Shown one piece after another: positions 36,201-46,512 of a DNA stretch of 64,000 nucleotides. A model generated the notes under the pieces. That model saw only the letters and a list, made by a program, of their open reading frames with translations, did no database searches and was not told where the DNA came from. This DNA is from Limnomonas spitsbergensis. Lineage: Eukaryota > Chlorophyta > Chlorophyceae > Chlamydomonadales. The DNA lies in the NCBI GenBank assembly GCA_037349105.1, contig JAYJMM010000035.1, positions 806,001 to 870,000 on the forward strand, given 5' to 3'. Numbering within the stretch: the stretch's first letter is position 1; each line of letters opens with the position of its first letter. The translations under genes were made by a program, and so were the position numbers.

Positions 36201-39200
36201 GTGAGCATGCCCATGCATGAGGAGCATGTGGGGGTAGTGGGGGGCATGTATGGGTCGTCTCTACTCCAGGCCATGCTAAAGCTTCACGAGCTCGAGAGTT
36301 TCGCATGACTCCCGCCTCCCGGCCATAGTAAAAAGTAATGATCAAACATACCGATGTGGTCGTGGACGAGACATTGTGAACTCTTCATAAATTCAGGAGA
36401 TAATTAAGGTACTAGTGCCAGACCCTACTTTATAACTCAGAGTTTAGGGCTTGACCAAAAGTACCTTCTCTGCCAGTGCCGTGCAGGATCGCCAGCAGCT
36501 CTTGCGCCAGACCCTCGTTTATTGTACAGGTTTCAATAATATGGTAGCCTACTCAGTACCAAGGCCGAACAGGTAGCTTCATCAATCCACGCCCCAGGGG
36601 GTACTTAATTTAATTATATACTTAATGATATCGTAGGGTTTAGGGTTTAGGGCTTGGGCAAACGTACCGTTGGTGCCGTGCAGGATCGCCAGCAGCTCTT
36701 GAGCCAGTCCCGCAGCCTTGGGTGGCAGAACGTACGAGGCGCCTGTTGCTGACTTGATCGTCACAGTACCGCCTGTACCACCTGTACTGCTAGTATTGCC
36801 AATACCGCCTGTACCCCCAGCCGCAGCAATGCCAGACGCCTCTTTTCCTCTGGAGACCACGCCAGCACTCCCTCCCGTGGCGACAACGCCGTGGGCTGCT
36901 GCCGGCATGGCGCGATTGCTGGTACCCACGCTCTGCCCAGGGTGCCTGTGGGGGCCTGGCCCCGCCCCTGGGCCTGCCTCCGCCCCTGGGCCAGGGGGCA
37001 GCGCCACGGCGCCCGCTGATATGAAGCTGAACGCTGCAGACGGCGGAGCGGTGGCTGATGGCTGGGCATGGTCCAGGCGCTGCTGCTGCTGGTGTTGTTG
37101 CTGCTGGTACTGTTGCTGGTGCTGCTGGTGTTGCTGCTGTTGCTGGTACTGCTGGGGCATGAAGTGGTGCTGGGCATGTGGGCCTGCCGGGTTGGGTCGG
37201 CTTGCAGACGCAGTAGGGTCCTCTCCGGCCTGTCGATGCGCCTGCCACGCAAGCTGCTGCTGTTGCTGCTGTTGCTGCTGCTGGGGCTGCCACTCCTGCT
37301 GCTGCTGCTGTTGTTGCTGTACATGGGCGTGTGAAGACCACGGGGCAGGCCCGGCCAACAGGTGTGCTGGGGGATCCGCCCGGATCCGTTTACATCCAAC
37401 TGGATCTGCAGGATCTGCCAGGGAGGACGCGGCGCTGTGTCCTCGATGCAGCGCCGGTACATCCACTGCCGGCCAAACACGCCGCTGCTGCTGTTGCTGC
37501 TGTTGCTGCTGCTGTTGCTGCAGCTGGATGTGTGAATTGGCAAGATAGCCCAGGTGAGCAGCTGCAGCCGGTGCAGACACTTGGGCATGGCTGCCTTGAG
37601 CATGGTAGTGCTCGTGCTCGCCAGACGTGTGCCGGCGGGTGGCGGAGTCCCGGCGGCCGGGCAGGTTCGGGTTCGGCGGCAAGTAGGGCTCATGAACGCC
37701 GGATGTGTGCCTCCGCTGCTGCTGGTGTTGCATTTGCATTTGTAGCTGCTGCTGGTGTTGTTGGTGTTGTTGCACCGGCAACAGGGTTCCGGAGCCAGCG
37801 GTTGCGGCCGGCAGAGGTGACCAATCAGGTGCATGTCCATGCGCAGTGCCCATGCCCGGTAGCTGAGGCTGCCCTGGATGTTGCTCCCTGCTCCAGTGCT
37901 GTTGCTGTTGTTGCCGTGCATGGTGGCTTCCGTCCCACTTGGCCTGTTCTTGCGGTGGTTGCAGCTTTACAAAGCCCCATAGTTGCTGTTGCTGTTGCTG
38001 CTGTTGCTGCTGTTGCTGCTGTTGCTGCCAATGCCCTTGGGCCTGGGCTGTCTGAGGGTGCAAGCCTGCCCCTAGGCCTTGACCCTGAGGGTGTGTACCT
38101 GCTCCAGGAGCCTGGAGATGTAAACCTGCTGCAGGTCCTTTGTTATGGTCAAACGCAGACCGCCCCTGGAGATCGGGAGACTGTTGGTGCAGGTGTTGCT
38201 GCTGCTGTTGTTGCAGGTGTTGCTGCTGCTGTTGTTGCTGTTGCTGCTGCTGCTGTTGTTGGAATCCCGGCCAGTGCTGCTGCTGCAGTTGCTGCTGAGG
38301 GAGCGAGCTCCACGGCTGCTGTTGCTGCTGCTGCTTTTGCAACTGTTGCTGTTGTTGCTGCTGTGCATGCAGAGAGGAGGGCAGGCCCTTTTGGCGGCGT
38401 TGGTCGTCGGCCTGCCAGCTGGCGAGCTGCTGTCCCGCCTGTCGTGGAGGGAATCAGGATCCGTATTTATTTCAGGACATTTCAGATTTAATTCAACTCT
38501 ACCGAAAATGGCATGGCCGGAGCACTACCAAACAACGCATGGCTGGGGAGGCCTGGCACAGCAAATTCAGCGGCCTAGGCCACCGGCCGAGCACTGGTCT
38601 AGGGTTTAGGTAGGTTGGCTGTACCCTGTTCATCTTTGTGCTGGTGCTGCAGGTGCTGCATGCTTGAGCTGGTGTCGCGGCAAGCTTTACACGGCTATTT
38701 TTACATGGATGATGCCATGGAAATCCGGCATTCCTCTGAAGGTGTGCTCCATGAACCGGTAATGCTGGATGAGAGTTTCAGTATCGTAGTCCGTTTTGAG
38801 CTCAACATGCTTGAGCATGGGAAAGAGGGATACTGGCATACCGTAGATTCGAATAGCCTTCCCTCATAATTAACGTTGTTTGGGGGTGAGGGTTGTGTCT
38901 GAGGGCTAATTATATAATCATTCTTTGGGGTGAAGGATGGCGATCGGGCTTGCGGTACCGATATTTAGCAAAGTATGATGCCAAGAGAACGGAATGAAAA
39001 AGGAAATCTGCCCTGAGGGCAGCAATAAACAACTGATTTCTCCCCGAGGGTAGCATGAAAAGAATTGGAAAATAAATCCGAGGGAAGGCGAATGAAATCG
39101 GTTCTAGTTTAAGGGTTCGGGTTTAAAATCCTATAACGTTGGTGCTGGCAGGATTAGAGATATCCTGTAGCTCACCGTTGCATGCTGTTGCTGCTGCAGC

Positions 39201-42200
39201 TGCAAAGTGGCTGTTGCTGAAGATCCCCAAGTGGATCCGGCTGCTGCTGGTCCAATCTGAAGCCATGCAAGATTGAGGGAAAGCAAGGCATTTATTTCGA
39301 ATCCAAGGTATTTTTATTTCATTTTTGAAGTAATTTCGTTTGTTATTTCCAATCCAAAGCGTTTTTAACTGAGTACGGTTATATATGGATTCCTGTGCAA
39401 AGCCGGGTGCTGCTGACCCACCCTGAAGCCATGCAGGACTCAGGGAGACGTGGCAACATGTTTCACTTTAATGCATTCTACCTCATTTAAAAACTGAACA
39501 GCAGACGGAAACCCCCAAGCGTAGCTGGATGCTGCTGGTCCAGTCTGACGCCACGCAGGGTTGAGGAAAAACATTGAATCGTGTATTAAACTTCAATGCA
39601 AGTCTTCACCTATAATGAAATGAAATGTAAGAGCACATGGCGCTTGAACCAGGGTGTCCATAAGAGACACTGCCTCAACATTGCCTCCCAGACAGCGCTC
39701 ATGCAATGCTGTGTATCACACATCCCAATGCCTCTCTGCCACATTGCATGGCGATTCTTCCGCCCCATGCAACCCTGACAAGTGAGTGCAATGCCATCAC
39801 TCCCAAAACGAATCTCACGTGCACCGGAGCGGTTGGACTCGCTGCCAAGATGTGCAGCTGCTGCTGTTGTTGCTGTAGTTGTTGCTGCTGCTGCTTCAGG
39901 TGGGATGGCATCCCACCCGCTCCCACCTTCAGTCTCTGAGCCTGTGGGAGGCAGGCGTGCAAAGGGCACCTCAACCCAGGCAATCCTACGCTGGGTGTGG
40001 TCACCATTGTCTGTCTTGTGAGGAATTGCAAGATGACTAGTAACAGGCATACTGATCTGTACATCTGTTACTTTATGAGATAAGTACTTAACCGGGCAAG
40101 CATATGATGACAAGCATTCCATTGGAGCTTGATGCTATATATGTTTTTCTTCCCTCTTTTGTTCAATCCCTCCTTTTATTTTTGTTTTATCCCCCCATTT
40201 ATTTTATTTCGTTCAAGACCCCTCCCTTTTATTATCTAGGTAGACGCCAGTTTGGTGAAAAAGCTTCAGACAGACTCGTGCTCTAGCATCAGGCCGGCAG
40301 TTGCACATGCGATCCTCAGTGAGGCAAAAGCTGGATGAAAAAAGATGCATGCGCTCAGACAGTGACATGCCTTGGGAAACCGCAGTGCGTCACCCTCTTG
40401 CCTGCGCTGGCAGTTGACACGGCCTGATCACCTAGCAGCATATCAGGCCACGTCACCTTCCGTTGGCCAAACAGGTCGACGTCCTCGTTTGGTTCAGGGT
40501 TCGTGGTTATTCGTTCCCACTCGCAGTTTACACAACGACTGTAAGGGCTGTCGACCAGGGTTTCAGAATCTTGGATTCAAAGGCTGGCTTTGCAGGCTCG
40601 GGGATCTCCGTGTGAGTTGAATGGTGAAATCGTATGCGGCAGTTTGAAGGCAAAGAGTGAAGTGTTTTCAAATCCAAAACAGAGCCTGGAGTCTGAGGCT
40701 GACAAGCCTCAGCCCTGGCACTGCTCCCCCCCCTCCCTTCCCCTCCAACACACACACACACACACACACTGGAGAGCCTGAGCCCTGGCCCCCCCTCCCC
40801 TCCAACACACACACCTGGGGGGCCTAAGCCCTGACACTGCCCCCCCCCCCTCTTACACACAAACACACACCTGGAGGGCCTGGGTCATTTCGTAGTCAAA
40901 GGCGAGACCATCATCCAGGTGGACCGGCAGCTGCACCCCTCCCGGTGGCAAGGCGGCCGCCACAGCCAGCTCCTCGAAGTCATACCCAGGGGGCGGCGGA
41001 CGGTACAACGCAGCCGACGTTGTCCCCCGGGCGTGTGTAGTGGACACATGCCCCAACCCTCCTACGTCCGCCACGCCGCACTGAACACCCAGCGGCCCTG
41101 GCGTGGCTTGTTGTCGTGGTATTGCCTGGGGCCCAGGCGTGGTTTGCGGACCTGGCATGGCCTGTGGCCCTTGCGGAGCTGGAGGCCTCGAACGCAACGC
41201 TAGGGCCTCCTCAGCCATGCCCACTGCCATCCAGTCCCGCTCGGAATCGTCGAGGCCCGAGGAGGAGTGCGACACCGCAGGAGCTCGCTCAGCTGCTGCA
41301 TGCTCCGTGGTCACGTCTGTGGCCACGCCTGCGGGAGAAGGCTGGCCGAGTGCCCCACCTGCCCCGAGCGGAGGAGTAGGCTGGCTGCGTGCCCCACCAG
41401 CTCCGGACGCCCGGGACGAAGAGGCCGCCGGCACCGCAGCATCCAGCGGTGGTCTGACCAGCTGGCCACATGGAACTACAGCCTCCGACGCCACCTCTGC
41501 GGCCCCAGCCGTTGCTGCGCGTGCCGTTGAATCAGCAGCAGCAGTAGTCAGGTTAGCGGCAATGGCAGCGGAAGCGGGGCCGGGCGATGGCAGGCGAGAC
41601 ACAACTTGCCCTTGCTGCTGCTGTTGTTGTTGTTCCAGCTGCTGCTGTTGTTGTTGCTGCTGCTGCCGTTGTTGTGGTGGTTGCTGTGAATCGACCACCA
41701 TATCATCAGCATGCTCCTCTTGAAGCACGTATGCATGTTGGAGGCCCTTCGGCTGTGGCCGTTCACACTCGAGTGCGATCACCGGCTGAGAGCGCGGCAG
41801 CTGGGCCCGCTCACACTCGGGCGACAGCGCGCGGTGGGCATGCAGCAGTTGGGACGCCGTCACGTAGGGCAGGTCGTCAATCAGGGTCTCGTAAACCACC
41901 ATGGTCTCATGAATAACCCTGGGTTTGGTGGCAGCTGGATCCGGGGAGGCAGGCTGGATCCAACCGGGATCTGAGGCAGCTGGATCCGGAGAGGCAGGCA
42001 CGTTGGAACCAGGATCCGAGGCAGCTGGACCCGGGGAGGCAGGCATGTTTGAACCGGGATCTGCAGCAACTGGATCCAGGGATGCTGGCAAGATCCGCCC
42101 GGGATCAGAGGCAGCTGGATCCGATGATGCAGGCATGTTCAAACCGGGGTCAGAGGCAGCTGGATCCGGTGATGCTGGTTGGATCCACCTGGGATCTGCG

Positions 42201-42321
42201 CTCGAGGGGACCGTCTCATCGGCATCTAGAACTTGAAGCTGCTGTTGTTGCTCCTGCTGCTGCTCCTGTTGCCGCTGCTGCTGCTGCTGCCATGGCTGCT
42301 CCTGCCGCGACAGTGCTGCAT
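28843..42321 (-). CDS. Giant Gln/Ala/Pro-rich protein with seven BRC repeats (BRCA2-like), six exons
   Basis: Exons 42321-40871, 39941-39819, 39256-39176, 38438-36668, 35983-34706, 33239-28843. All junctions are in phase (0,0,0,1,1) with good GT/AG sites. About 2,970 aa if translation starts at the first in-frame ATG (42136); an upstream non-coding exon ending at the strong donor 42638 is likely. The first exons are Gln-rich with a 16-residue Asp-Pro repeat. Seven BRC-type repeats follow: two in exon 5 (35702-35790, 35558-35646) and five in exon 6 (33070-33150, then between 32392 and 31770). BRC repeats bind RAD51, so a homologous-recombination role is inferred. No helical/OB DNA-binding domain is recognised before the stop at 28843. 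The rest is low-complexity. Confidence 0.7.
33840..34560. repeat. Direct repeats in BRC intron 5
   Basis: A segment with GCCTGCTTGCTCGCATAC, then CTCCCTCCGACCCTCC and GATCAACAGACTTGTG (33859-33970) recurs as GCCTTCTTGCTTGCATAC, then CTCCCTCCGTCGCTCTCC and ATCAACAGACTGGTGTG (34451-34545). A related pair of GGC(A/T)CCTGCGTCC phrases lies at about 33747 and 33971. The copies flank MITE family 3. Confidence 0.6.
34092..34373. mobile_element. MITE, family 3, copy 1
   Basis: 282 bp with 22-bp terminal inverted repeats: GGTACAGTAGATTCGAATTG followed by CC on the left and its complement on the right with one mismatch. Non-coding, within BRC intron 5. A related element is at 38839-39102. Confidence 0.8.
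34706..35983 (-). CDS. BRC gene exon 5: two tandem BRC repeats
   Basis: Exon of 1278 bp between AAATGCAG and GATAG|GTGAGC. It has a short basic start (RPNRPKGMMPKGGK), then two near-identical BRC repeats (HMGLSTASGRPILVSEERRA followed by ASAALLGIEL) 48 residues apart, then an Ala/Pro-rich tail. The last codon is split with exon 6 and yields Asp. Confidence 0.75.
36091..36180. repeat. 45-bp direct duplication
   Basis: TATGGCTGGCAGTTCAAGTG followed by (G/A)CACTTG(T/C)ACAGGGCCTAA occurs twice in tandem in BRC intron 4. Confidence 0.85.
36448..36515 (-). repeat. Extra copy of BRC exon-4 end and donor
   Basis: The exon end CTGCTGGCGATCCTGCACGG plus donor region of 36668 recurs about 200 bp downstream (AGAAG|GTACTTTTGG near 36463), including the following TCAAGCCCTAAAC. 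Confidence 0.8.
36668..38438 (-). CDS. BRC gene exon 4: polyglutamine exon
   Basis: Exon of 1771 bp dominated by Gln runs of up to about 15, interrupted by His/Pro/Gly segments. It ends in an ordered-looking Ser/Thr/Gly stretch and LAQELLAILHGTN before the donor AACG|GTACGT. The start was placed at CGACAG|GCGGGACAG (phase 0); GGCAG|GCCGAC at about 38415 is an equally phased alternative. An extra copy of the exon end and donor lies in the following intron (36448-36515). Confidence 0.65.
38839..39102. mobile_element. MITE, family 3, copy 2
   Basis: Left end TACCGTAGATTCGAATAGCC followed by TTCCCTC; right end GAGGGAAGGCGAATGAAATCGGT, an imperfect inverse. About 264 bp, in BRC intron 3. Confidence 0.6.
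39176..39256 (-). CDS. BRC gene exon 3 (small)
   Basis: 81-bp exon, phase 0 both sides, acceptor GGCTTCAG|ATTGGACC and donor ACG|GTGAGC, encoding a Ser/Ala/Gln-rich 27-mer ending LQLQQQQHAT. Two decayed copies of its acceptor lie upstream at 39422 and 39544. Confidence 0.55.
39256..39570 (-). repeat. Three tandem copies of BRC exon-3 acceptor region
   Basis: On the coding strand, GCATGGCTTCAG|ATTGGACCAGCAGCA (real, exon start 39256) is echoed at 39422 (GCATGGCTTCAG|GGTGGGTCAGCAGCA) and 39544 (GCGTGGCGTCAG|ACTGGACCAGCAGCA). Spacings are 166 and 122 bp. All three keep an AG. Confidence 0.85.
39819..39941 (-). CDS. BRC gene exon 2 (small, Gln-rich)
   Basis: 123-bp exon, phase 0 both sides, acceptor CTCCCACAG|GCTCAG and donor GTGCAC|GTGAGA, encoding 41 residues with Gln runs (KQQQQQLQQQQQQLHILAAS). 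Confidence 0.55.
40715..40885 (-). repeat. Tandem copies of first coding exon's donor region in the BRC gene
   Basis: The exon end GGCCCTCCAG|GTGTGTGTTT at 40871 is followed in the intron by similar copies (GGCCCCCCAG|GTGTGTGTG near 40812 and GGCTCTCCAG|TGTGTGTG near 40768), each with a C-rich/CA-repeat spacer. Period is about 45-60 bp. Confidence 0.65.
40871..42321 (-). CDS. BRC gene first coding exon
   Basis: 1451-bp open exon: Gln/Glu-rich start, about six copies of a 16-residue Pro-Ala-Ser-Asp-Pro repeat, then an ordered-looking block (YETLIDDLPYVTASQLLHAH), a second Gln run, an Ala/Pro-rich middle and the end DDGLAFDYEMTQALQ. Donor CTCCAG|GTGTGT. The in-frame ATG at 42136 is the first Met, but the frame is open up to the acceptor at 42322, so translation may begin in an earlier exon. 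Confidence 0.6.
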
Positions 42322-42639
42322 CTGCAGGAGGACGGGGACCATCGATGATAATTATTTAAATACAGGTGAGATGGATAAGAAGACAGCGTTAGATGGCTAA
42401 TGCGTTAGAGGGTACAGGGTTCTTAAGGCTGCGCAAGGCGAGAAAAAGTGACGGACTTCTCTGAGAGGGTAAGGCCATGTTGTGGTCTCAGGTTCCATGC
42501 GCATACTGTGAATCTCACAGACTGCAAAGTTTGTGAGGTATGAGAATGAAAACGATCTACCGTATGTCATGACTGTGTAACATGGCTCTAGGTACACCTC
42601 AGATTGAACCATGATTGAATGTTAGCATGATACTTACAT

Positions 42640-43195
42640 CCCGAGCCCCGAGGTTTCAGTTGTCAAATGTCACATTTTGGAAGCAGGGAGCAACAGCTAT
42701 GGCAGACAAAGGGGAGGCACTGCTACCAGCAGGGCAGGGAGGTATGGGTCCACTGAGAGCAAGTCCAAGGAAGGCCACATGGGGCACCCACCAGCAAGGA
42801 GAGTAGCGGATTCGCCGAAGCTGGCTTTGTACTTGGGTAGTGATTGCAGCGACTTGAATATCGGAGGGAAGATAAAGTTATCGAGGCTGGCAGGGTGTCC
42901 TTGTTGTGGAGAGGAGGACGCGTTCCACCATCGACCTATGGACGGGGTGTTGTCGTCCCTGAAGATGCCTCCGGAGTCAGTTAGCACGAATCTGATCGGT
43001 GCGGCCATTTTTCAAGCCGCGATCGACCATCTGACGCGAGTTGAGAGGATTCAGGCGCTGGCAGGTTCAAATTTTGAAGGGAGTGAACAAAATGGGTCGG
43101 ACCCTGCTCGAACCCCAACCACTGTAACCACCTGCTCCGCCCCGCATCAAGTTGGCGGCTTTCTGCGTCTCTCATTCACCTGATCGAATAGCGGA
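42640..43195. promoter_or_regulatory. Divergent promoter region (BRC gene / NOL6)
   Basis: About 0.55 kb between the likely 5' exon of the BRC gene (donor at 42638/42637, GTAAGT) and the NOL6 start. Open frames in it have no recognisable family features. A stop codon lies in frame just upstream of the NOL6 ATG. Confidence 0.4.
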
Positions 43196-46100
43196 ATGAC
43201 TCCAGAGGATTTCGAAGATGATGATGTACTGTCCGAATCGGAGGAGGGTGTGGATGCCGTGATGAGCAACGGTGCTGCCGGGGGCGGGAGCGATGGTGAT
43301 GATGGTGATGATGCTGATGACGGCGTGGTGCTCAAGGACGATGTCGCCGCTGCCGTCCCTGTGACCATTCAAGAGGAGCGTTTGAAAACATCGGAGGAGG
43401 TGTTCCGCGAAGCGGAGATGACATCGGACGCGTCTGTCCTGCAGCTAGAGGTAACATGGTAGCCCTATGTGCATTGCACACAACATCCCCGTGCACAGCA
43501 CTTCAATTTTATGGTCGGAAATAAGCTCTTGTTGTGCTAAGGCAGCGCTGCGAAGGCTTGCAAGCGAAAACCTCAGGAGCTGGACATGGCTTCCTGACGG
43601 TGGTTCGGACTTGGCATGATCGCGGCTAATGCGCGGAGATTGAATAAGATGTGTGCATCATGGCATATGACTGTTTGTTGTGTCACCGGCGTTGGCATGT
43701 TGACCTGGTGCACTTTTGTTGGTTCGATGTCGTGGGTCGGCTGCCCCACACCCCAAAGCGAATCTTGCGAAAGCTTCGGCTATTGCTGTCCACTGGCGAA
43801 ATGCATGGAAACCAAAAGAATTCCCTGCCTACTGCCCTACCCGCGTCAATTCTGTCGGCGAACAGCATGGACGCAAAAATTGCAACAACGGCCACTGACG
43901 CCAAGCGCCATGACGGCCCATTCACGCCGTTTGAATCATGAACCCGTGAGCCAGCCAGCTGCTTCCCCCGCAACCTTGATGCGCTGCGCTGCCCTTTTTC
44001 CACCTAGGTGAACGAGCTGCTCTCGGAGACCCGCATCGACTACAGCGCGGAGACCAGCCTGGATCGCTTCCTCTCGAAACTGAAGAAGGCGCTGCTTCAG
44101 ATCCCAGAGCACCAGGTGAGCTGAGAACATGCGCATGCAGCCATGCTGGTCGCAGCGACCTATGCACACAGGCATGCTGCATGCATGCTGTTGGCCTTGA
44201 TGTCTCCCCTCTAGGCCTCTTGCAAGTCCTCAATAGCTGAACCTTTTGCCATACCTTTTGTCGCGGATGTACAGTATCAATTCACACACTCCTCTTTTAT
44301 CTCTTGAACGCGGCATGCAATGATGAGGTGCGATGGACGATCTGGACTTCAACCAACATCAACTGAAACGTTGTACCCATCCCTGCAACCAACACCAACC
44401 AACACATTGCTTACCCTCAACCATGGCCAGGTGGAAGGAAGCTCTGCATCTGGCTTCATACGGGACCTGGGCCTCAAACCCGAGGAGGTAAGGGTCGAGC
44501 TGTGGCACGCTGTATGGTGGCTTAACCTGCCCCTGAAGATATATTCAAGATGCGAGCGGGCTCAGTCTGCCCAGGAGCAGATCTGAGATATTTGCGGACT
44601 CAGTCTGCCCATGAGAAGATGAAGGATATACGAGAGCTCAGTCTACCCACAAGGAATCTAGGATCTAGTTTTTCCCTCTGAAGGCATGTAGTGATCGTGA
44701 TGAGAATTAGCCTTTTGAGGCCGGATGAGTTGAGTTAATGGTTTTTTTTCCAACTGCTGCTGCTGCTTTTGCTGCGTCTGATGCTGCCACGGTTTCAGCT
44801 GGACCTCACATGCAGCCAACATCCACATTCCTTCATTCAGGTTTCCTTCCTTTTCAAGCCGCCGGTAACTGTCACGGTTGTAGGCAGCTACGCCCTGCAC
44901 ACTGTTGCCAAGCCGGAGATGTGCGTGGACGTGGCGGTGGAGATCCCGGAGGCCTGCCTCTTCAAGAAGGCCCCTCTGAACTACAGGTGAGGTCTGGATG
45001 CATACCGTAGACTTGTTTTGCCTCCGCAAACGCAAAATAAATATAGTTTTTCGCTAAAGCGCGCATCACTGGAGAACTTTTTGACTTTTTTTTGCCAAAA
45101 TTGGTGTTTACCGCATTAGTTGGGGTTTTCATAAGGCGTGACGGCGAAACAACATTAATTTCGTGCGGAGGCAAAGAGCGTCTACGGTAGGATCTTGTCA
45201 ATACTATCTGAGGTGTCATGCACCCTGCTGATGTCCAGTGAGTTCCGTGAGCCCTACTGTTCCCCCCACTCACCCTCCACCTCCTGGCTGCCAAGATCTA
45301 GGGCTGGGTGCTAGAACGAGTCTGTGCTGTATATTTGTGTCTCATCTTTTGCTTCGTTTCTAAATAACAGGTGAGGGATGGGTGTGGAGATTTTTGACTT
45401 TTTGCCTTACGATTTCTGGACCTGGGTGAGCATTGCAGTTCTCAATTGTTTACCCCACAGCAGCAGACGGAAATCAAAAAGTGCAGTAGTGCAACAATAA
45501 CCGAGTGTTGTTATGCAAGGCTTTTGAAACCCTGAAACTTTGAATTCCTTCACTCTGGCCTTTGATGAGTGAAAGTGACCTTATCTTGCGTCATATCAGG
45601 TCATATAACGTAATCTGTAACTACAGAACAAGACGCGGCAGAGACTGTGTGTGTTTGTGCGTTGTTTTGGGAGAGGGCAAGGGCATTTGCTTCACAACAG
45701 TTGGCATCGCGTGTGGCTCTGCCAGCACAGCGTCTCATCTATCTACTCCTCGAGACTATCTCCCCCTCACCCGCCCCTCTGTCCTCCTCCCGCCATTAAC
45801 TTCGAGCCCTCCACATTTGCCTGTTACTCCAAGCCCTCCACACTTACCTGCCTTTGCGGCCTGCCCATTAACCCTGAAACCCCAACCCCTCAGATATCAT
45901 GCTCGCCGCGCCCTGTACCTCGCTGCCATCTCGGAACACCTCTCCACCTCCTTCACTGGCCTGGAGCTCTGCGCCATACGGGACGATCAGACGCGGCCAG
46001 CGCTTCTCCTCCGCTCGTCCGCTGGCGCAGATGAGGCCACCGTCGGGCCCTCCGGTCGCAAAAGCAAGCCTGACGAACAGCAGAAGACTGGCAAGGGGAG

Positions 46101-46512
46101 TTTCAAGAGCCCCGCAGGGTTCGCGGTGCGTATCCTCCCTGTCGCCGGCCCGGACGCGTTCACCGCTGCAAAGCTCGCGCCGGATCGCAACAACCTGCGC
46201 TGGGTGGTCGGCAAGCCCAAGGCTGCAGCCGCCACGGCGGCGGCGGCAGGCGCCGGGGCCGCCGCCCCGCTCCCCGCTGCCGCTCCCCCACTTCCGACGC
46301 CTCTGTACAACGCCGGCGTGCTGCAGGACGTTTCATTCCCGTCTCACTTTGCGTTCCTGAGATCAGCGATGGCCGCGACGCCGAGGCTGATCGATGGCGT
46401 GCTGCTGCTCAAGACCTGGGCGAGGCAGCGCGGGCTGCTCGGCCGCGCCGACGCGCTTGACGGCCACATGCTCACCATGTTTATGGTGCATCTCACGAAG
46501 CAGGGCAAGCTG
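43196..46512 (+). CDS. NOL6: NOL6 N-terminal part (exons 1-5)
   Basis: Exon 1 gives an Asp/Glu-rich tail and the helix SEEVFREAEMTSDASVLQLE, continued in exon 2 by VNELLSETRIDYSAETSLDR, as in family N-termini. Exons 4-5 form the first nucleotidyltransferase-like domain, including RRALYLAAISEHL and a Lys/Ala insert not common in the family. The second half (GVLLLKTWARQRGLLGRADA) is the helical domain that follows it. Confidence 0.9.

Noticed and set aside
36718..37548. Poly-Cys and poly-Leu open frames on the + strand
   Set aside because: Antisense of CAG/CAA repeats in BRC exon 4.
39610..40122. 170-codon minus-strand open frame
   Set aside because: Different frame from the phase-consistent small Gln-rich exon at 39819-39941.
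42677..43183. 168-codon open frame upstream of NOL6
   Set aside because: No family features, no link in frame to NOL6, and it lies in the divergent promoter region; likely chance.
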